Origin: Rhizobiales bacterium Y(2018)
Lineage (GTDB): Bacteria; Pseudomonadota; Alphaproteobacteria; Rhizobiales; Aestuariivirgaceae
DNA: 64,000 bases
NCBI GenBank assembly: GCA_005502925.1
Contig: SCPD01000016.1
Span: 81,716-145,715 of the forward strand
Direction of reading: 5' to 3'
Made by a program: the position numbers and the translations under genes. This document shows, one piece after another, positions 26,436 through 34,596 of this stretch; positions within the stretch are counted from its first letter, which is position 1; every line of letters begins with the position of its first letter. The notes under the pieces are model-generated. The model worked only from the letters and a program-made list of their open reading frames with translations. It was not told the DNA's origin and did not search any database.

Positions 26436-27914
26436 TCAGGCGGCGAGATTGCCGAAGCAGACATATTTGGATTCGAGATATTCGGCGAGGCCGTGGCGCG
26501 AGCCCTCGCGGCCGAGGCCGGATTGTTTCCAGCCGCCGAAGGGTATCGGCGCGCCGGTGAATTTGGGGGTGTTGACGCCGACCATGCCATATTCGAGCCG
26601 GTCGCTGACACGCATCGCGCGCGCCACATCGCTCGTATAGACATAGGCCGCGAGGCCCATCTCGCTGGCATTGGCGCGGCGAACCACCTCGTCCTCATGA
26701 TCGAAAGGCAGAATGGCGGCGACCGGGCCGAAGGTCTCCTCGCGCGCGATCAGCATGTCGTCGGTGACATCGGCGAGCACCGTCGGCGTCACGAAATTAC
26801 CGCCGAGCGGGCTGTCCTGTCCGCCGGTGACGAGGCGGGCACCCGCTGACAGCGCCTGGGCGATCTGCTGGCGGCATTTCTCCGCCACTGACGGCCGCGT
26901 CATCGGGCCGATATCGACACCGGTTTCCAAACCGTGGCCGACCTTCAGGCGCGCCGTGGCTTCACCGAATGCGGTGACGAAGCGATCATAGATGCCCCGC
27001 TGCACATAGATGCGGTTGGCGGCGAGACAATCCTGGCCCGAGGTCGCGAATTTTGCGCCCATGCAGCCCGGCACCGCGAGATTGAATTGCGCATCGTCGA
27101 AGAGAAGGAAAGGCGCATGGCCGCCGAGTTCCAGTGAAGCCTTCTTCACGGTCTGCGCCGACTGCGCCAGGAGCAAACGGCCGACCTCAGTCGAGCCGGT
27201 GAAGGAGAAAGCGCGCACTTCAGTATGCTCGAGCAGACGGCGCGCCAAAGGCGCTGCCTCGCCGGTCACCACCTGGAAGACGCCTTTGGGAATTCCCGCC
27301 TCTTCGGCGAGCTTGGCCAATGCCAAAGCCGAGAGCGGCGTCTCGGGCGCGGGCTTCACCACCATCACGCAGCCTGCCGCAAGGGCGGCGCCGGCTTTGC
27401 GGGTGATCATGGCGCTCGGGAAATTCCACGGCGTGATCGCCGCTGTGACGCCGATCGGCTGCATATGGACGCTCAATCGGCTACCGGGGAGATGGCTCGG
27501 AATGGTCTCGCCATAGGAGCGTTCGCCTTCAGCGGCGAACCAGTCGAAGAAGGCGGCGGCATAAGCGATCTCGCCGAGCGATTCCTTATAAGGCTTGCCC
27601 TGCTCGGCGGTCATGAGGATGGCGAGATCCTCGTCATGGGCGCGCATCAAGGCGGCCCAGGCGTGCAGCTTCGTGCCGCGCGCCACCGGGGTCAGGTCGC
27701 GCCAGGCCGGGAAGGCGGCGGCGGCCGCTTTCACCGCCTGATCGACGGTTTCGACCGGGCAATTGGCGACATCGACTAGAGCCTCGCCCGTCGCGGGATC
27801 GATCACCGGCAGGGTTCCCTGCCCCGCCAGCCATTCGCCGGCGACAAACGCTTTCTTCTGCAGCAGATCCGCCCGTTTGAGGCGGCTCAAGGCAGTGGCG
27901 GCAAGGCCCTTCAT
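26436..27914 (-). CDS. gabD: NAD(P)-dependent semialdehyde dehydrogenase (SSADH family)
   Basis: 492 residues with the aldehyde dehydrogenase residues: E262 in LELGGHAPFL, C296 in SGQDCLAANR and the NAD-binding FTGSTEVG. The SSADH group features AEQGKP and KPAPETPLSA are present. It would oxidise the semialdehyde made by the adjacent aminotransferase: succinate semialdehyde, or aspartate semialdehyde if the operon is ectoine-related. The ATG at 27914 follows GGGGAGAAATCGACAC; six residues upstream are unlikely coding. It heads a three-gene minus-strand operon and shares a 136-base divergent promoter region with the Lrp gene. Confidence 0.87.
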   Translation of the reverse strand: MKGLAATALSRLKRADLLQKKAFVAGEWLAGQGTLPVIDPATGEALVDVANCPVETVDQAVKAAAAAFPAWRDLTPVARGTKLHAWAALMRAHDEDLAILMTAEQGKPYKESLGEIAYAAAFFDWFAAEGERSYGETIPSHLPGSRLSVHMQPIGVTAAITPWNFPSAMITRKAGAALAAGCVMVVKPAPETPLSALALAKLAEEAGIPKGVFQVVTGEAAPLARRLLEHTEVRAFSFTGSTEVGRLLLAQSAQTVKKASLELGGHAPFLLFDDAQFNLAVPGCMGAKFATSGQDCLAANRIYVQRGIYDRFVTAFGEATARLKVGHGLETGVDIGPMTRPSVAEKCRQQIAQALSAGARLVTGGQDSPLGGNFVTPTVLADVTDDMLIAREETFGPVAAILPFDHEDEVVRRANASEMGLAAYVYTSDVARAMRVSDRLEYGMVGVNTPKFTGAPIPFGGWKQSGLGREGSRHGLAEYLESKYVCFGNLAA

Positions 27915-28005
27915 GTGTCGATTTCTCCCCAAAAATCCGTTGTTTTGGCGTGGCTCAAACTAAACGTCTCAACTCGGTGATTGACTGCGTTTGGAACACC
28001 GCTAG

Positions 28006-28023
28006 TTTTGCAAACGTGCAAAA
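28006..28023. promoter_or_regulatory. Palindrome between the divergent Lrp and gabD-like genes
   Basis: TTTTGCA, four bases, TGCAAAA: perfect seven-base arms, ending 27 bases before the Lrp start and 92 bases before the start of the dehydrogenase gene. Size, AT-rich character and position fit an Lrp/AsnC operator serving both promoters. Confidence 0.55.
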
Positions 28024-28050
28024 TTCGATCTGGCTACGCAGGAAAAGTGC

Positions 28051-28518
28051 ATGACTGAGCTCGACCGCATCGATATGGCCATTCTCGAGGCCGTGCAGGC
28101 CAATAACCGCATCACCTCCGAGGAGCTGGGCGAGCGCGTCGGGCTTTCGCCCACCGCCTGCCAGCGCCGGCTCAAGCGCCTGCGCAGCGAGGGCGTCATC
28201 GAGGCGGATGTCTCGGTCGTCTCGCCCAAGGCGGTCGGGCGGCCGATCTCCATGCTGGTGCTGGTGTCGCTCGAACGCGAGCGGGTCGATATCGTCGACC
28301 GCTTCAAGGCCTCGATCCGCGCCACCGCGGAGGTGATGATCGGCTTCTATGTCACGGGCGATGCCGATTTCGTACTGCTCATCACCGCCAAGAGCATGGA
28401 AGACTATGAGCAATTCACCCGCCGCTTCTTCTACGAGAATCATGACATCAAAGGCTTCAAGACGCTGGTGGTCATGGACCGCGTGAAAGCGAGCTTCGCC
28501 CTGCCGATCGAAGCTTAG
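28051..28518 (+). CDS. Lrp/AsnC family regulator
   Basis: 155 residues. The N-terminal helix-turn-helix (DRIDMAILEAVQANNRITSEELGERVGLSPTACQRRLKRL, residues 5-44, shown by its GLSPTACQRRLKRL helix) is followed by a RAM ligand domain (VMIGFYVTGDADFVLLI). Such proteins respond to amino acids and control neighbouring amine catabolic genes. The gene is divergent from the dehydrogenase-aminotransferase-aspartase operon. Known ectoine clusters carry an asnC gene next to ssd and atf, as here. It meets the hydratase gene tail to tail with four bases shared. Confidence 0.88.
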   Translation: MTELDRIDMAILEAVQANNRITSEELGERVGLSPTACQRRLKRLRSEGVIEADVSVVSPKAVGRPISMLVLVSLERERVDIVDRFKASIRATAEVMIGFYVTGDADFVLLITAKSMEDYEQFTRRFFYENHDIKGFKTLVVMDRVKASFALPIEA

Positions 28519-29309
28519 ATCAGGCGCAGCTCGACCGTGCCCAGCGGCCCAAAGGACGCCACCGCGTGCTGGCCGGCTTTCATCGGCTGCATCAGGGTCG
28601 CGGTACCGGTGTTGTAGACGTCGCCGGCTTTCAGCCCATTGCCGCGCTTGCGCCGCTCATTGGCGAGCCACAGGAGCGCATTGAGCGGATTGCCGAGCAC
28701 ATTGGCGCCATAGCCTTTCTGCACCGGATCGCCGTCGACGGAGAGCTCGACCGCCACGCTTGCCAGATCATGGTCGCGCCAATCGGTATTCCCCTCGCCC
28801 AGTACCAAAGCGCCATCGACGCCATTGTCGGCGATGATGGTGAAAGGCGGTTGCTGCCGCCAATTCTTGAGCGTGCCGGCGACCACCTCGATCGAAGGAT
28901 GCAGCGTGGCAATGGCGGTCTCTATATCGCCGAGGTCATAGGGCTGAGGCCGCGCCGGCAAATCCCGCGCCAGAATGAAAGAGAACTCGCATTCGAGCAC
29001 GATCGGGGCGAAATCCTTGCTGTCGAGCACTGCGGGCGTGCGATAGATGAGATGACGGAAGAGCGGCGCGCAATAAGGCTCGGCCAGGCCGAGCTGCTCC
29101 TGGATCGCACGATTGGTGCAGCCGCAGAACCAGCCGCCAACCGCCCAGCCAAGCTTCTCGGCGAGCTTCGCCTGAATGGCATAGGCCTCGGCGATATTGG
29201 CCGGCGCCAGGTCCGACGGCAGGCCATCGACAATGCCACGTTCGATACGCGCTTTGGCGAAGAGAGACGCGGCCTTATCGATCGCCGCCGGGCTCAAGCT
29301 CGTCATCAT
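28515..29309 (-). CDS. 2-keto-4-pentenoate hydratase family protein
   Basis: 264 residues in the MhpD/fumarylacetoacetate-hydrolase fold. Recognisable parts are AYAIQAKLAEKLG near residue 43, the PLFRHLIY and VLECEFSFILARDLP metal-binding segment, and the C-terminal GDVYNTGTATLMQPM. Hydratases of this type act on 2-oxo-4-enoic acids; decarboxylases and FAA-hydrolases share the fold. The ATG at 29309 overlaps the Ldh stop by one base and has AGGAGAGTTG before it. It is the last gene of the Ehu-like transporter operon, so its product probably acts on the imported compound. Confidence 0.78.
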   Translation of the reverse strand: MMTSLSPAAIDKAASLFAKARIERGIVDGLPSDLAPANIAEAYAIQAKLAEKLGWAVGGWFCGCTNRAIQEQLGLAEPYCAPLFRHLIYRTPAVLDSKDFAPIVLECEFSFILARDLPARPQPYDLGDIETAIATLHPSIEVVAGTLKNWRQQPPFTIIADNGVDGALVLGEGNTDWRDHDLASVAVELSVDGDPVQKGYGANVLGNPLNALLWLANERRKRGNGLKAGDVYNTGTATLMQPMKAGQHAVASFGPLGTVELRLI

Positions 29310-30379
29310 CAACTCTCCTGAAAGGCGCGCGGCGCCGCGACGCCGAGCTTCTCGGCAAAGGGTTTCACATTGCGCCAGGTGGCGGAGAGAATCTCGATGC
29401 CGGCTTGCTGACGCTCCACGCGCTCGGCCGTGGCCCGCTCGCCCGGAATACGGATCGCGTCCGAGCCCGGCGCCTTGCGCGAGGTCTTGATGAGATCGAG
29501 ATACCAGCCGGTCCGTTCGGCGAAGGTTTCCGCATCGCTGAAGGACGCGGGATCTATCGCCATCAGAAGATGACCCTGGGTCTTCGTCTCACCCGATGCG
29601 CCCTGCCAGCCGGCAAGCTCGGGGCCGATGCCGCTGTCGGTCAAGGGACCACAGAGAAGCCCGACGCACAGAGCGAGGCCAAAGCCCTTATGGCCGGCGA
29701 GCGGGCTGATGGCGCCCTTGCGCACCAAGGCCGCTTCCGTCGTCGGCAGGCCATCCGGCCCGATGCCGGATCCCTCCGGCAAAGGCGTTCCGTCATAGGC
29801 GGCCTGGCGCACGCGCGAGCTTGCCAGCGCGCTGGTCGCCATATCGAAGACGAAGGGCTCGGCGCCGGAACGTGGAAAGGCAAAAGCCAGCGGATTGGTG
29901 CTCAGCAATTTATCCATGCCGCCCGGCGGGTGGACGAGCGGCGGACCGGAGGTGACAACGATGCCGACCTTGCCCGCTTTGGCGATGCGCTCGGCATAGA
30001 AGGCCAGCATGAAGATGTCAGTGGAGTTACGGATCGCCACCGTGGAGGTGCCGGCCGTGCCGGCGATCTCGATGGCGAGATCGGCGCCCTTGATGGCGGC
30101 GGCCTGCCCCGGTCCTCCGCCGCCGTCGATGAGCGCCGTCGCCTGCGTCCTTCGCGTGAGCCGCGGCTCGGCCTTGCCGTCGATCAGGCCGCGCTCGAGG
30201 CTCGCCAGCGTGTAAGGCAGATAGTCGAAGCCCTGGATGCCGACGCCGCGCAATTCGGCATCGATATGGACATCGGCCGCCGCCCTGGCATTCGGTTCCG
30301 ACATGCCGGCCGCCACCATCAGCCGGATCATGAAGTCGTGCAGCGCAGGCGCCGCTATGAGGATCTTTGGTTCAGGCAC
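29309..30379 (-). CDS. Ldh family (malate/L-lactate/2,3-diketogulonate) NAD(P)-dependent dehydrogenase
   Basis: 356 residues in the LDH2/MDG family (PF02615), which also holds ureidoglycolate and Delta1-piperideine-2-carboxylate reductases. Signs are the RGVGIQGFDYLPYTLASLERG region, GPPLVHPPGGMDKLLSTNPLAFAFP and GHKGFGLALCVGLLCGPLTD. The start is a GTG at 30379, as no suitable ATG is near. Six bases separate it from the permease gene upstream. Amine-linked members reduce cyclic imines; the Ehu-like transporter makes an imine substrate worth considering, but this is inference. Confidence 0.82.
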   Translation of the reverse strand: MPEPKILIAAPALHDFMIRLMVAAGMSEPNARAAADVHIDAELRGVGIQGFDYLPYTLASLERGLIDGKAEPRLTRRTQATALIDGGGGPGQAAAIKGADLAIEIAGTAGTSTVAIRNSTDIFMLAFYAERIAKAGKVGIVVTSGPPLVHPPGGMDKLLSTNPLAFAFPRSGAEPFVFDMATSALASSRVRQAAYDGTPLPEGSGIGPDGLPTTEAALVRKGAISPLAGHKGFGLALCVGLLCGPLTDSGIGPELAGWQGASGETKTQGHLLMAIDPASFSDAETFAERTGWYLDLIKTSRKAPGSDAIRIPGERATAERVERQQAGIEILSATWRNVKPFAEKLGVAAPRAFQES

Positions 30380-30385
30380 TTTTCT

Positions 30386-31051
30386 TCACCCCGTGAGTCT
30401 CGCCATGCCGGAGCGGCTTTCGATGATCCGCAGAAGCAGGACGGCGATGCCGCTCAATAGCAGATAGAGGATGGCGGCGATGGTCAGCGGTTCGAGATAC
30501 CGATAGCTGTCATTGCCGATATTGCGGCTCATGCTCATCAGCTCCGGCACCGCGATGATCGACAGCAGCGCCGAATCCTTGAACATCAGGATGATGTAAT
30601 TGCCGATCGCCGGAATCATCGGCGGGATGGCTTGCGGCAGGATGATTTTGAGCCAGGTCTGCCCCTGCTGATAATTGAGAGCCCGCGCTGCTTCCCATTG
30701 GCCGCGCGGCACGCCGTCAATGCCGGCGCGATAGACTTCCGACAGATAGGCGCCGGTATGGAGGCCGAGCGCGATGACGCCGCAGAGCAAAGGCGGCAGG
30801 ACGATGCCCGCCTGAGGCAGCACGAAGTAGATGAAGTAGAGCTGCACCAGAAGCGGCGTGCGGCGGATGAACTCGGCAAAGCCGCGTGAGGAGCGGCGCA
30901 CCGCCGTGACGTCCGAGCGGTTGGCGAGCGCGATCACCAGGCCGACGGCGAGCGCCAGCAGCGAGCCGAAGAAGGTGGCGATGACGGTGGTGCCGAGGCC
31001 GCGCAGGATGTCGGGAATGATGCGCAGCGCGAAGTCCCAATCCCAGATCAT
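30386..31051 (-). CDS. Amino acid ABC transporter permease (EhuD-like)
   Basis: 221-residue HisM/GlnP type permease with about five segments. The EAA loop reads QWEAARALNYQQGQTWLKIILPQAIP near residue 130. It ends SGIAVLLLRIIESR. The ATG overlaps the stop of the sister permease by four bases, as in other two-permease polar amino acid importers. With the EhuA/B-like subunits this suggests uptake of an ectoine-like zwitterion. Confidence 0.87.
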   Translation of the reverse strand: MIWDWDFALRIIPDILRGLGTTVIATFFGSLLALAVGLVIALANRSDVTAVRRSSRGFAEFIRRTPLLVQLYFIYFVLPQAGIVLPPLLCGVIALGLHTGAYLSEVYRAGIDGVPRGQWEAARALNYQQGQTWLKIILPQAIPPMIPAIGNYIILMFKDSALLSIIAVPELMSMSRNIGNDSYRYLEPLTIAAILYLLLSGIAVLLLRIIESRSGMARLTG

Positions 31052-31713
31052 GCCGCCCTCGGTCCCGTTTCGAGGCCGCGCGAGGCGCGCCGCTCGATCC
31101 GGCCGATCGCCCAGGCGATCGCCGATGACATGAGGAAATAACCGACCAGGATCGTCGCCAGCGCGATGAAGGTGCTGCCGGTCTGCTGGCGCACCGCCAT
31201 GGCGTTATAGGTCAGGTCGGACATGGTGATGAGCGAGGTCAAGGGTGTGAGCTTCAGAAGATCGATGAACAGATTGCCGGCGGGCGGCAACATTGCGACC
31301 AGTGCCTGCGGGAAGACCACGTGGCGGAAGCGCTGGAGCTTGGTGAAGTTCAAAGCGACGGACGCCTCGGTCTGGCCGCGCGGTACGCCGGCAATGGCGC
31401 CGCGCACCACTTCCGATCCGTAGCTGCCGACATTGGCGCCGAGCACCAGCACGGAGGCGACGAAGGGCGTCAGGCTGATACCGATGAAGGGCAAAGCGAA
31501 AAAGGCCCAGAACAGCTGGACGTAACAGGAGGTGCCGCGGAACAGCTCGACGAACAGCGTCGGCCCGAGACGTATCCAGAAGAATTTGGACGTGCGGGCA
31601 ACACCCGTGAGAAGCGCCACGATCACCGCCACGACGGAGGCGACGACGGTGATCTTCACGGTCACCCAGGTACCGTCGAGGATCATCCAGGCGTAGTCGG
31701 AGAACTGGCTCAT
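31048..31713 (-). CDS. Amino acid ABC transporter permease (EhuC-like)
   Basis: 221-residue permease of the HisQ/GlnP type. The EAA loop is QTEASVALNFTKLQRFRHVVFPQALV near residue 120, and FIGISLTPFVASVLVLGANVGSYGSEVVRG precedes it (quoted here only by its FIGISLTPF and GSYGSEVVRG ends). It is paired with the permease downstream. The ATG at 31713 has a modest GGATTGGATC ahead. It follows the binding-protein gene by 62 bases. Confidence 0.87.
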   Translation of the reverse strand: MSQFSDYAWMILDGTWVTVKITVVASVVAVIVALLTGVARTSKFFWIRLGPTLFVELFRGTSCYVQLFWAFFALPFIGISLTPFVASVLVLGANVGSYGSEVVRGAIAGVPRGQTEASVALNFTKLQRFRHVVFPQALVAMLPPAGNLFIDLLKLTPLTSLITMSDLTYNAMAVRQQTGSTFIALATILVGYFLMSSAIAWAIGRIERRASRGLETGPRAA

Positions 31714-31775
31714 GATCCAATCCCGAAAGGAGGAGTGGCGGCGACACGGCTCACACCGGGCCGCCCGCCCTCAGA

Positions 31776-32606
31776 TCAATTGGCGCCTTGGCACAGCTCG
31801 TCGCGCGTGTGCTTGGTAGCGAGCTCGACATTGAAGCCATAGGGCTCGACGATCTTGGCGAATTCGCCGCTCGCCTTGATCTCGGCCAGCGCCACGTCAT
31901 AAGCGTCGCGCAGCTCCTTCTCCTCATAGTTGAAGGCGGTCGCGGCACAGCTCACCGGCTCGCCGGCAATCGGGGCCACCACTTCGAGATTGGTGTCGCC
32001 GACCTTCTTGATCGTGTCGGCCAGAGTGAGGTCAGGCCAGGCGACGACATCGACACGGCCCGCCTGCAGCATGGCGATGGCGTTGAAGGCGTCGGTGGCG
32101 ACGATGAGACGGTCGCGCGGCACGCCGACCTCGATCGCCCGCTTCTCTTCGGCGCAACCGCCGCAGACCGCGATCTTGACGTCGGTCTTGACCAGGTCCT
32201 CATAGGTGTTGAGCGCGGACGGATTGCCCTTCTTCACCGCGAAACCTTCCGCCGTGCAGAGATCGGGCTGCGAGAAACGCACCGCGGTGCAGCGTTGTGG
32301 CCGGATGATGAGGCCGGTCGAGACGATATCGAAGCGCCGCGCCTGGAGCCCCGGGATCAAGGCGGCCCAGTCGACGACGTCGGCCGTCACCTTGTTCACC
32401 TTGAGCTTGGCGAAGACGGCGCGCGCCACATCGACGGCGGCGCCGGTCGGCTCGCCCGAGGCCGAGAACATCGTATAGGGCGGCTCCTGCGCCAGGCCGA
32501 TCTTCACCGTGCCGTCCTGCTGCAGTTTCTCGAGCGCCGTCTGGGCATGAGCGGCTCCCGCCCACAGCGTTGCCGCGGCCATGGCCGCAATCATAAATCT
32601 CTTCAT
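31776..32606 (-). CDS. Amino acid/ectoine-type ABC transporter binding protein (EhuB-like)
   Basis: 276 residues with a signal peptide (cleavage after AHA near residue 21). SBP_bac_3 landmarks: GTVKIGLAQEPPYTMF, GAAVDVARAVF, DIVSTGLIIRPQRCTAVRF and GFAVKKGNPS. The PxRC segment (C106) and C117 recall EhuB. Further cysteines C148 and C151 (CGGC) plus two near the C-terminus could form disulfides. The ATG at 32606 follows AGGAGACTGAC. Substrate: a small zwitterionic amino acid; ectoine or hydroxyectoine is the leading guess because of the downstream DoeA-like gene. Confidence 0.82.
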   Translation of the reverse strand: MKRFMIAAMAAATLWAGAAHAQTALEKLQQDGTVKIGLAQEPPYTMFSASGEPTGAAVDVARAVFAKLKVNKVTADVVDWAALIPGLQARRFDIVSTGLIIRPQRCTAVRFSQPDLCTAEGFAVKKGNPSALNTYEDLVKTDVKIAVCGGCAEEKRAIEVGVPRDRLIVATDAFNAIAMLQAGRVDVVAWPDLTLADTIKKVGDTNLEVVAPIAGEPVSCAATAFNYEEKELRDAYDVALAEIKASGEFAKIVEPYGFNVELATKHTRDELCQGAN

Positions 32607-32631
32607 GTCAGTCTCCTCCTTTGTTGTTTCT

Positions 32632-33426
32632 TCAGTCGATGCGATGGCCGGCGGCGATGATCTTCTTGAGGAACAGCCGCGTGCGTTCCTCTTTCGGATC
32701 GGAAAAGATCTGGTCGGGAGGCCCCTCCTCGACGATGGCGCCGCCATCCAGGAATAGAATTCGATCCGAAATCTCACGTGCGAAGCTCATCTCATGGGTG
32801 ACGAGCAGCATGGTGGTCTTGCCCTCGATGGCGATGTCGCGCAGGACGGCCAGGACCTCTTCGACCAGCTCCGGGTCGAGCGCCGAGGTCGGCTCGTCGA
32901 ACAGCATGATGGCTGGCTGCATGGCGAGAGCGCGGGCGATGGCGACGCGCTGCTTCTGGCCGCCCGACAACTGCGCCGGGTAGCTCGCTCCCTTTTGAGC
33001 GAGACCGACGAGACGCAGCAGATCCTGGGCGCGCTGCTCGGCCTCGCCGCGCGTAACGCCGAGGACGATCTGCGGCGGACGCGCGACATTCTCCTGCACC
33101 GTCATATGGGGAAAGAGATTGAAGTGCTGGAATACCATGCCGATATGGCGGCGCATCGCATGGAGATGCGGCTCCGAGGCCGGCGCCAGACCGTCGCCTT
33201 TCGGCATGTGCCACAGGGGCTCGCCCTTCACCCAGACGGTGCCCGCCTGGATGGTCTCGAGCGTCATGAGGATGCGCAGCACGGTGGTCTTGCCCGACCC
33301 GCTCGGCCCGATCAGCGCGATCTTCTCGCCCTGCGGCACGCTCAGGCTCAGCTCCTTCAGAACGGCCAGGGCGCCGTAAAGCTTCGACACGCCGCGAAAC
33401 TCGACGGCCAATTGCCGGTCAGACAT
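32632..33426 (-). CDS. Amino acid/ectoine-type ABC transporter ATPase (EhuA-like)
   Basis: 264 residues. Walker A is GPSGSGKT (40-47), the signature LSGGQKQR and Walker [13 protein letters not shown]. Residues about 73-92 form an insertion ([19 protein letters not shown]) before [14 protein letters not shown] know this extra loop from EhuA-type ATPases, and it supports the ectoine link. The ATG at 33426 follows GGGAGGTGACGTGG; 12 further residues upstream lack one. It is the first gene of the Ehu-like operon behind LysR. Confidence 0.87.
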   Translation of the reverse strand: MSDRQLAVEFRGVSKLYGALAVLKELSLSVPQGEKIALIGPSGSGKTTVLRILMTLETIQAGTVWVKGEPLWHMPKGDGLAPASEPHLHAMRRHIGMVFQHFNLFPHMTVQENVARPPQIVLGVTRGEAEQRAQDLLRLVGLAQKGASYPAQLSGGQKQRVAIARALAMQPAIMLFDEPTSALDPELVEEVLAVLRDIAIEGKTTMLLVTHEMSFAREISDRILFLDGGAIVEEGPPDQIFSDPKEERTRLFLKKIIAAGHRID

Positions 33427-33496
33427 CCACGTCACCTCCCATTGCGGCGGCGACGTTCCCACGGATGCTAAGCTTGAAAAAATCCGGAATACTCAA

Positions 33497-33526
33497 TTCT
33501 CATATTTCGATTTATCAAAATGAGAA
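33497..33526. promoter_or_regulatory. Palindrome and LysR-type motif upstream of the Ehu-like operon
   Basis: TTCTCAT (33497-33503) and ATGAGAA (33520-33526) frame the 11-base sequence GATTTATCAAA (33509-33519). The same 11 bases occur in reverse complement on the other side of the LysR gene (34473-34483). It lies 71 to 100 bases before the ATPase start codon, a usual distance for a LysR site. Confidence 0.5.
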
Positions 33527-33532
33527 CCGGAA

Positions 33533-34450
33533 TCAGCCACTGGCGGTCGGAACCTCCGCCACATGGGCGTCGATAAGGGAGATGAAGGTCGAGACGGCCA
33601 CCGGCGCCTTGGCGGCGGCCGCCGTGATCAGCATATGGGGCGAGTCATAGCCGAACTCGTCGGAATAGACGCGTTTGAGGAGGCCGCGCGCAACCCAGTC
33701 CTGCGCGTAATGATCGGGCAGCAACCCCAGATAGCCGCCGGTCAGGAGCAGGACGAGCATCGCTTCCATGGAAGAGACGGTGGCAGGCGTGCGCGCCCGG
33801 GCGAAGCGGCTCAAATCGAACTGCTCGTTATAGGCACGCACCACGAAGTCGTAATCGACGATCTCGGCGCGCGAGATCGGCGTCGCACCCGCCGCGAAGA
33901 GCGGATGGCCCTGCCCGCAATAAAGCTCATGGCGCTCGCGGAAGACCGGGCGGAAGGCGAGCCCGTTGATAGGGCGCAGATAGGGTACGATCGCCGCATG
34001 GAGATGGCCCGCCAATACGGCGCGTTCGAGCTCCATGCGGGGCGCCACGGTGAGCTCGATCTGCACGTCATTGTCCATCTCGTTGAAGCGGCGGATGACG
34101 GCGGTGAGCGGGAAGTTGGGGTGCGTCGAGAGGCAATCGACCATGCCGAGCAGCAACTTGCCGGCGAGGCGCTTGCGCAGGCCCGCCATACGGCCGGTGA
34201 AATCATCGAGCGTGGTGAGAACGCGCTTGATCTCCTCATAAGCGAGCCGGCCGCGCTCGGTGAGGCGGAAACCATGACGGCCGCGGTCGCAGAGCCGGAA
34301 GCCGATGCGCTCCTCGAGATCCGACATATGCAGGCTGATCGTGGACGAGCCGATATTGAGCGTCGTCTGCGCGCCGCTGTAGCCGCCTGCTTCCGCCACC
34401 GCGACGAAGACGCGGAGCAACCTGAGATCGATATCCATCACGCGGCGCAT
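33533..34450 (-). CDS. LysR family regulator of the ectoine-like locus
   Basis: 305 residues with the LysR helix-turn-helix (LRLLRVFVAVAEAGGYSGAQTTL then GSSTISLHMSDLEERIG) and an inducer-binding domain. The ATG at 34450 has AGGAGG six bases ahead. It sits between the Ehu-like operon (same strand) and the M24/M20/EutA-like operon (divergent), and matching 11-base motifs flank it. It is thus the likely regulator of both. Classical ectoine clusters use the MocR-type EnuR instead, which is absent. Confidence 0.85.
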   Translation of the reverse strand: MRRVMDIDLRLLRVFVAVAEAGGYSGAQTTLNIGSSTISLHMSDLEERIGFRLCDRGRHGFRLTERGRLAYEEIKRVLTTLDDFTGRMAGLRKRLAGKLLLGMVDCLSTHPNFPLTAVIRRFNEMDNDVQIELTVAPRMELERAVLAGHLHAAIVPYLRPINGLAFRPVFRERHELYCGQGHPLFAAGATPISRAEIVDYDFVVRAYNEQFDLSRFARARTPATVSSMEAMLVLLLTGGYLGLLPDHYAQDWVARGLLKRVYSDEFGYDSPHMLITAAAAKAPVAVSTFISLIDAHVAEVPTASG

Positions 34451-34472
34451 GCGAGCCTCCTCGTTTTCTTGC

Positions 34473-34485
34473 TTTGATAAATCAA
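34473..34485. promoter_or_regulatory. Second copy of the LysR-type motif, upstream of LysR and the M24 operon
   Basis: TTGATAAATCAA contains a perfect TTGAT/ATCAA palindrome with two bases between. It is 22 bases from the LysR start codon and about 110 bases before the M24 start codon. The 11-base core is identical to the one at 33509-33519. Confidence 0.5.
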
Positions 34486-34596
34486 TAAGTCAGATTGAGG
34501 AAGATCGAATTTTTCTCGAAATGGTGCTCACCTACTCTCCCGCCGCCCCGGCCAGCGACTGGACCAGAGGGCCAGAGGAACATCGAGGAGGTAAGG

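Noticed and set aside
34501..34596. Longer M24 protein starting at 34495
   Set aside because: No ribosome binding site there, while GAGGAGGTAAGG precedes the ATG at 34597. The extra residues look non-coding.
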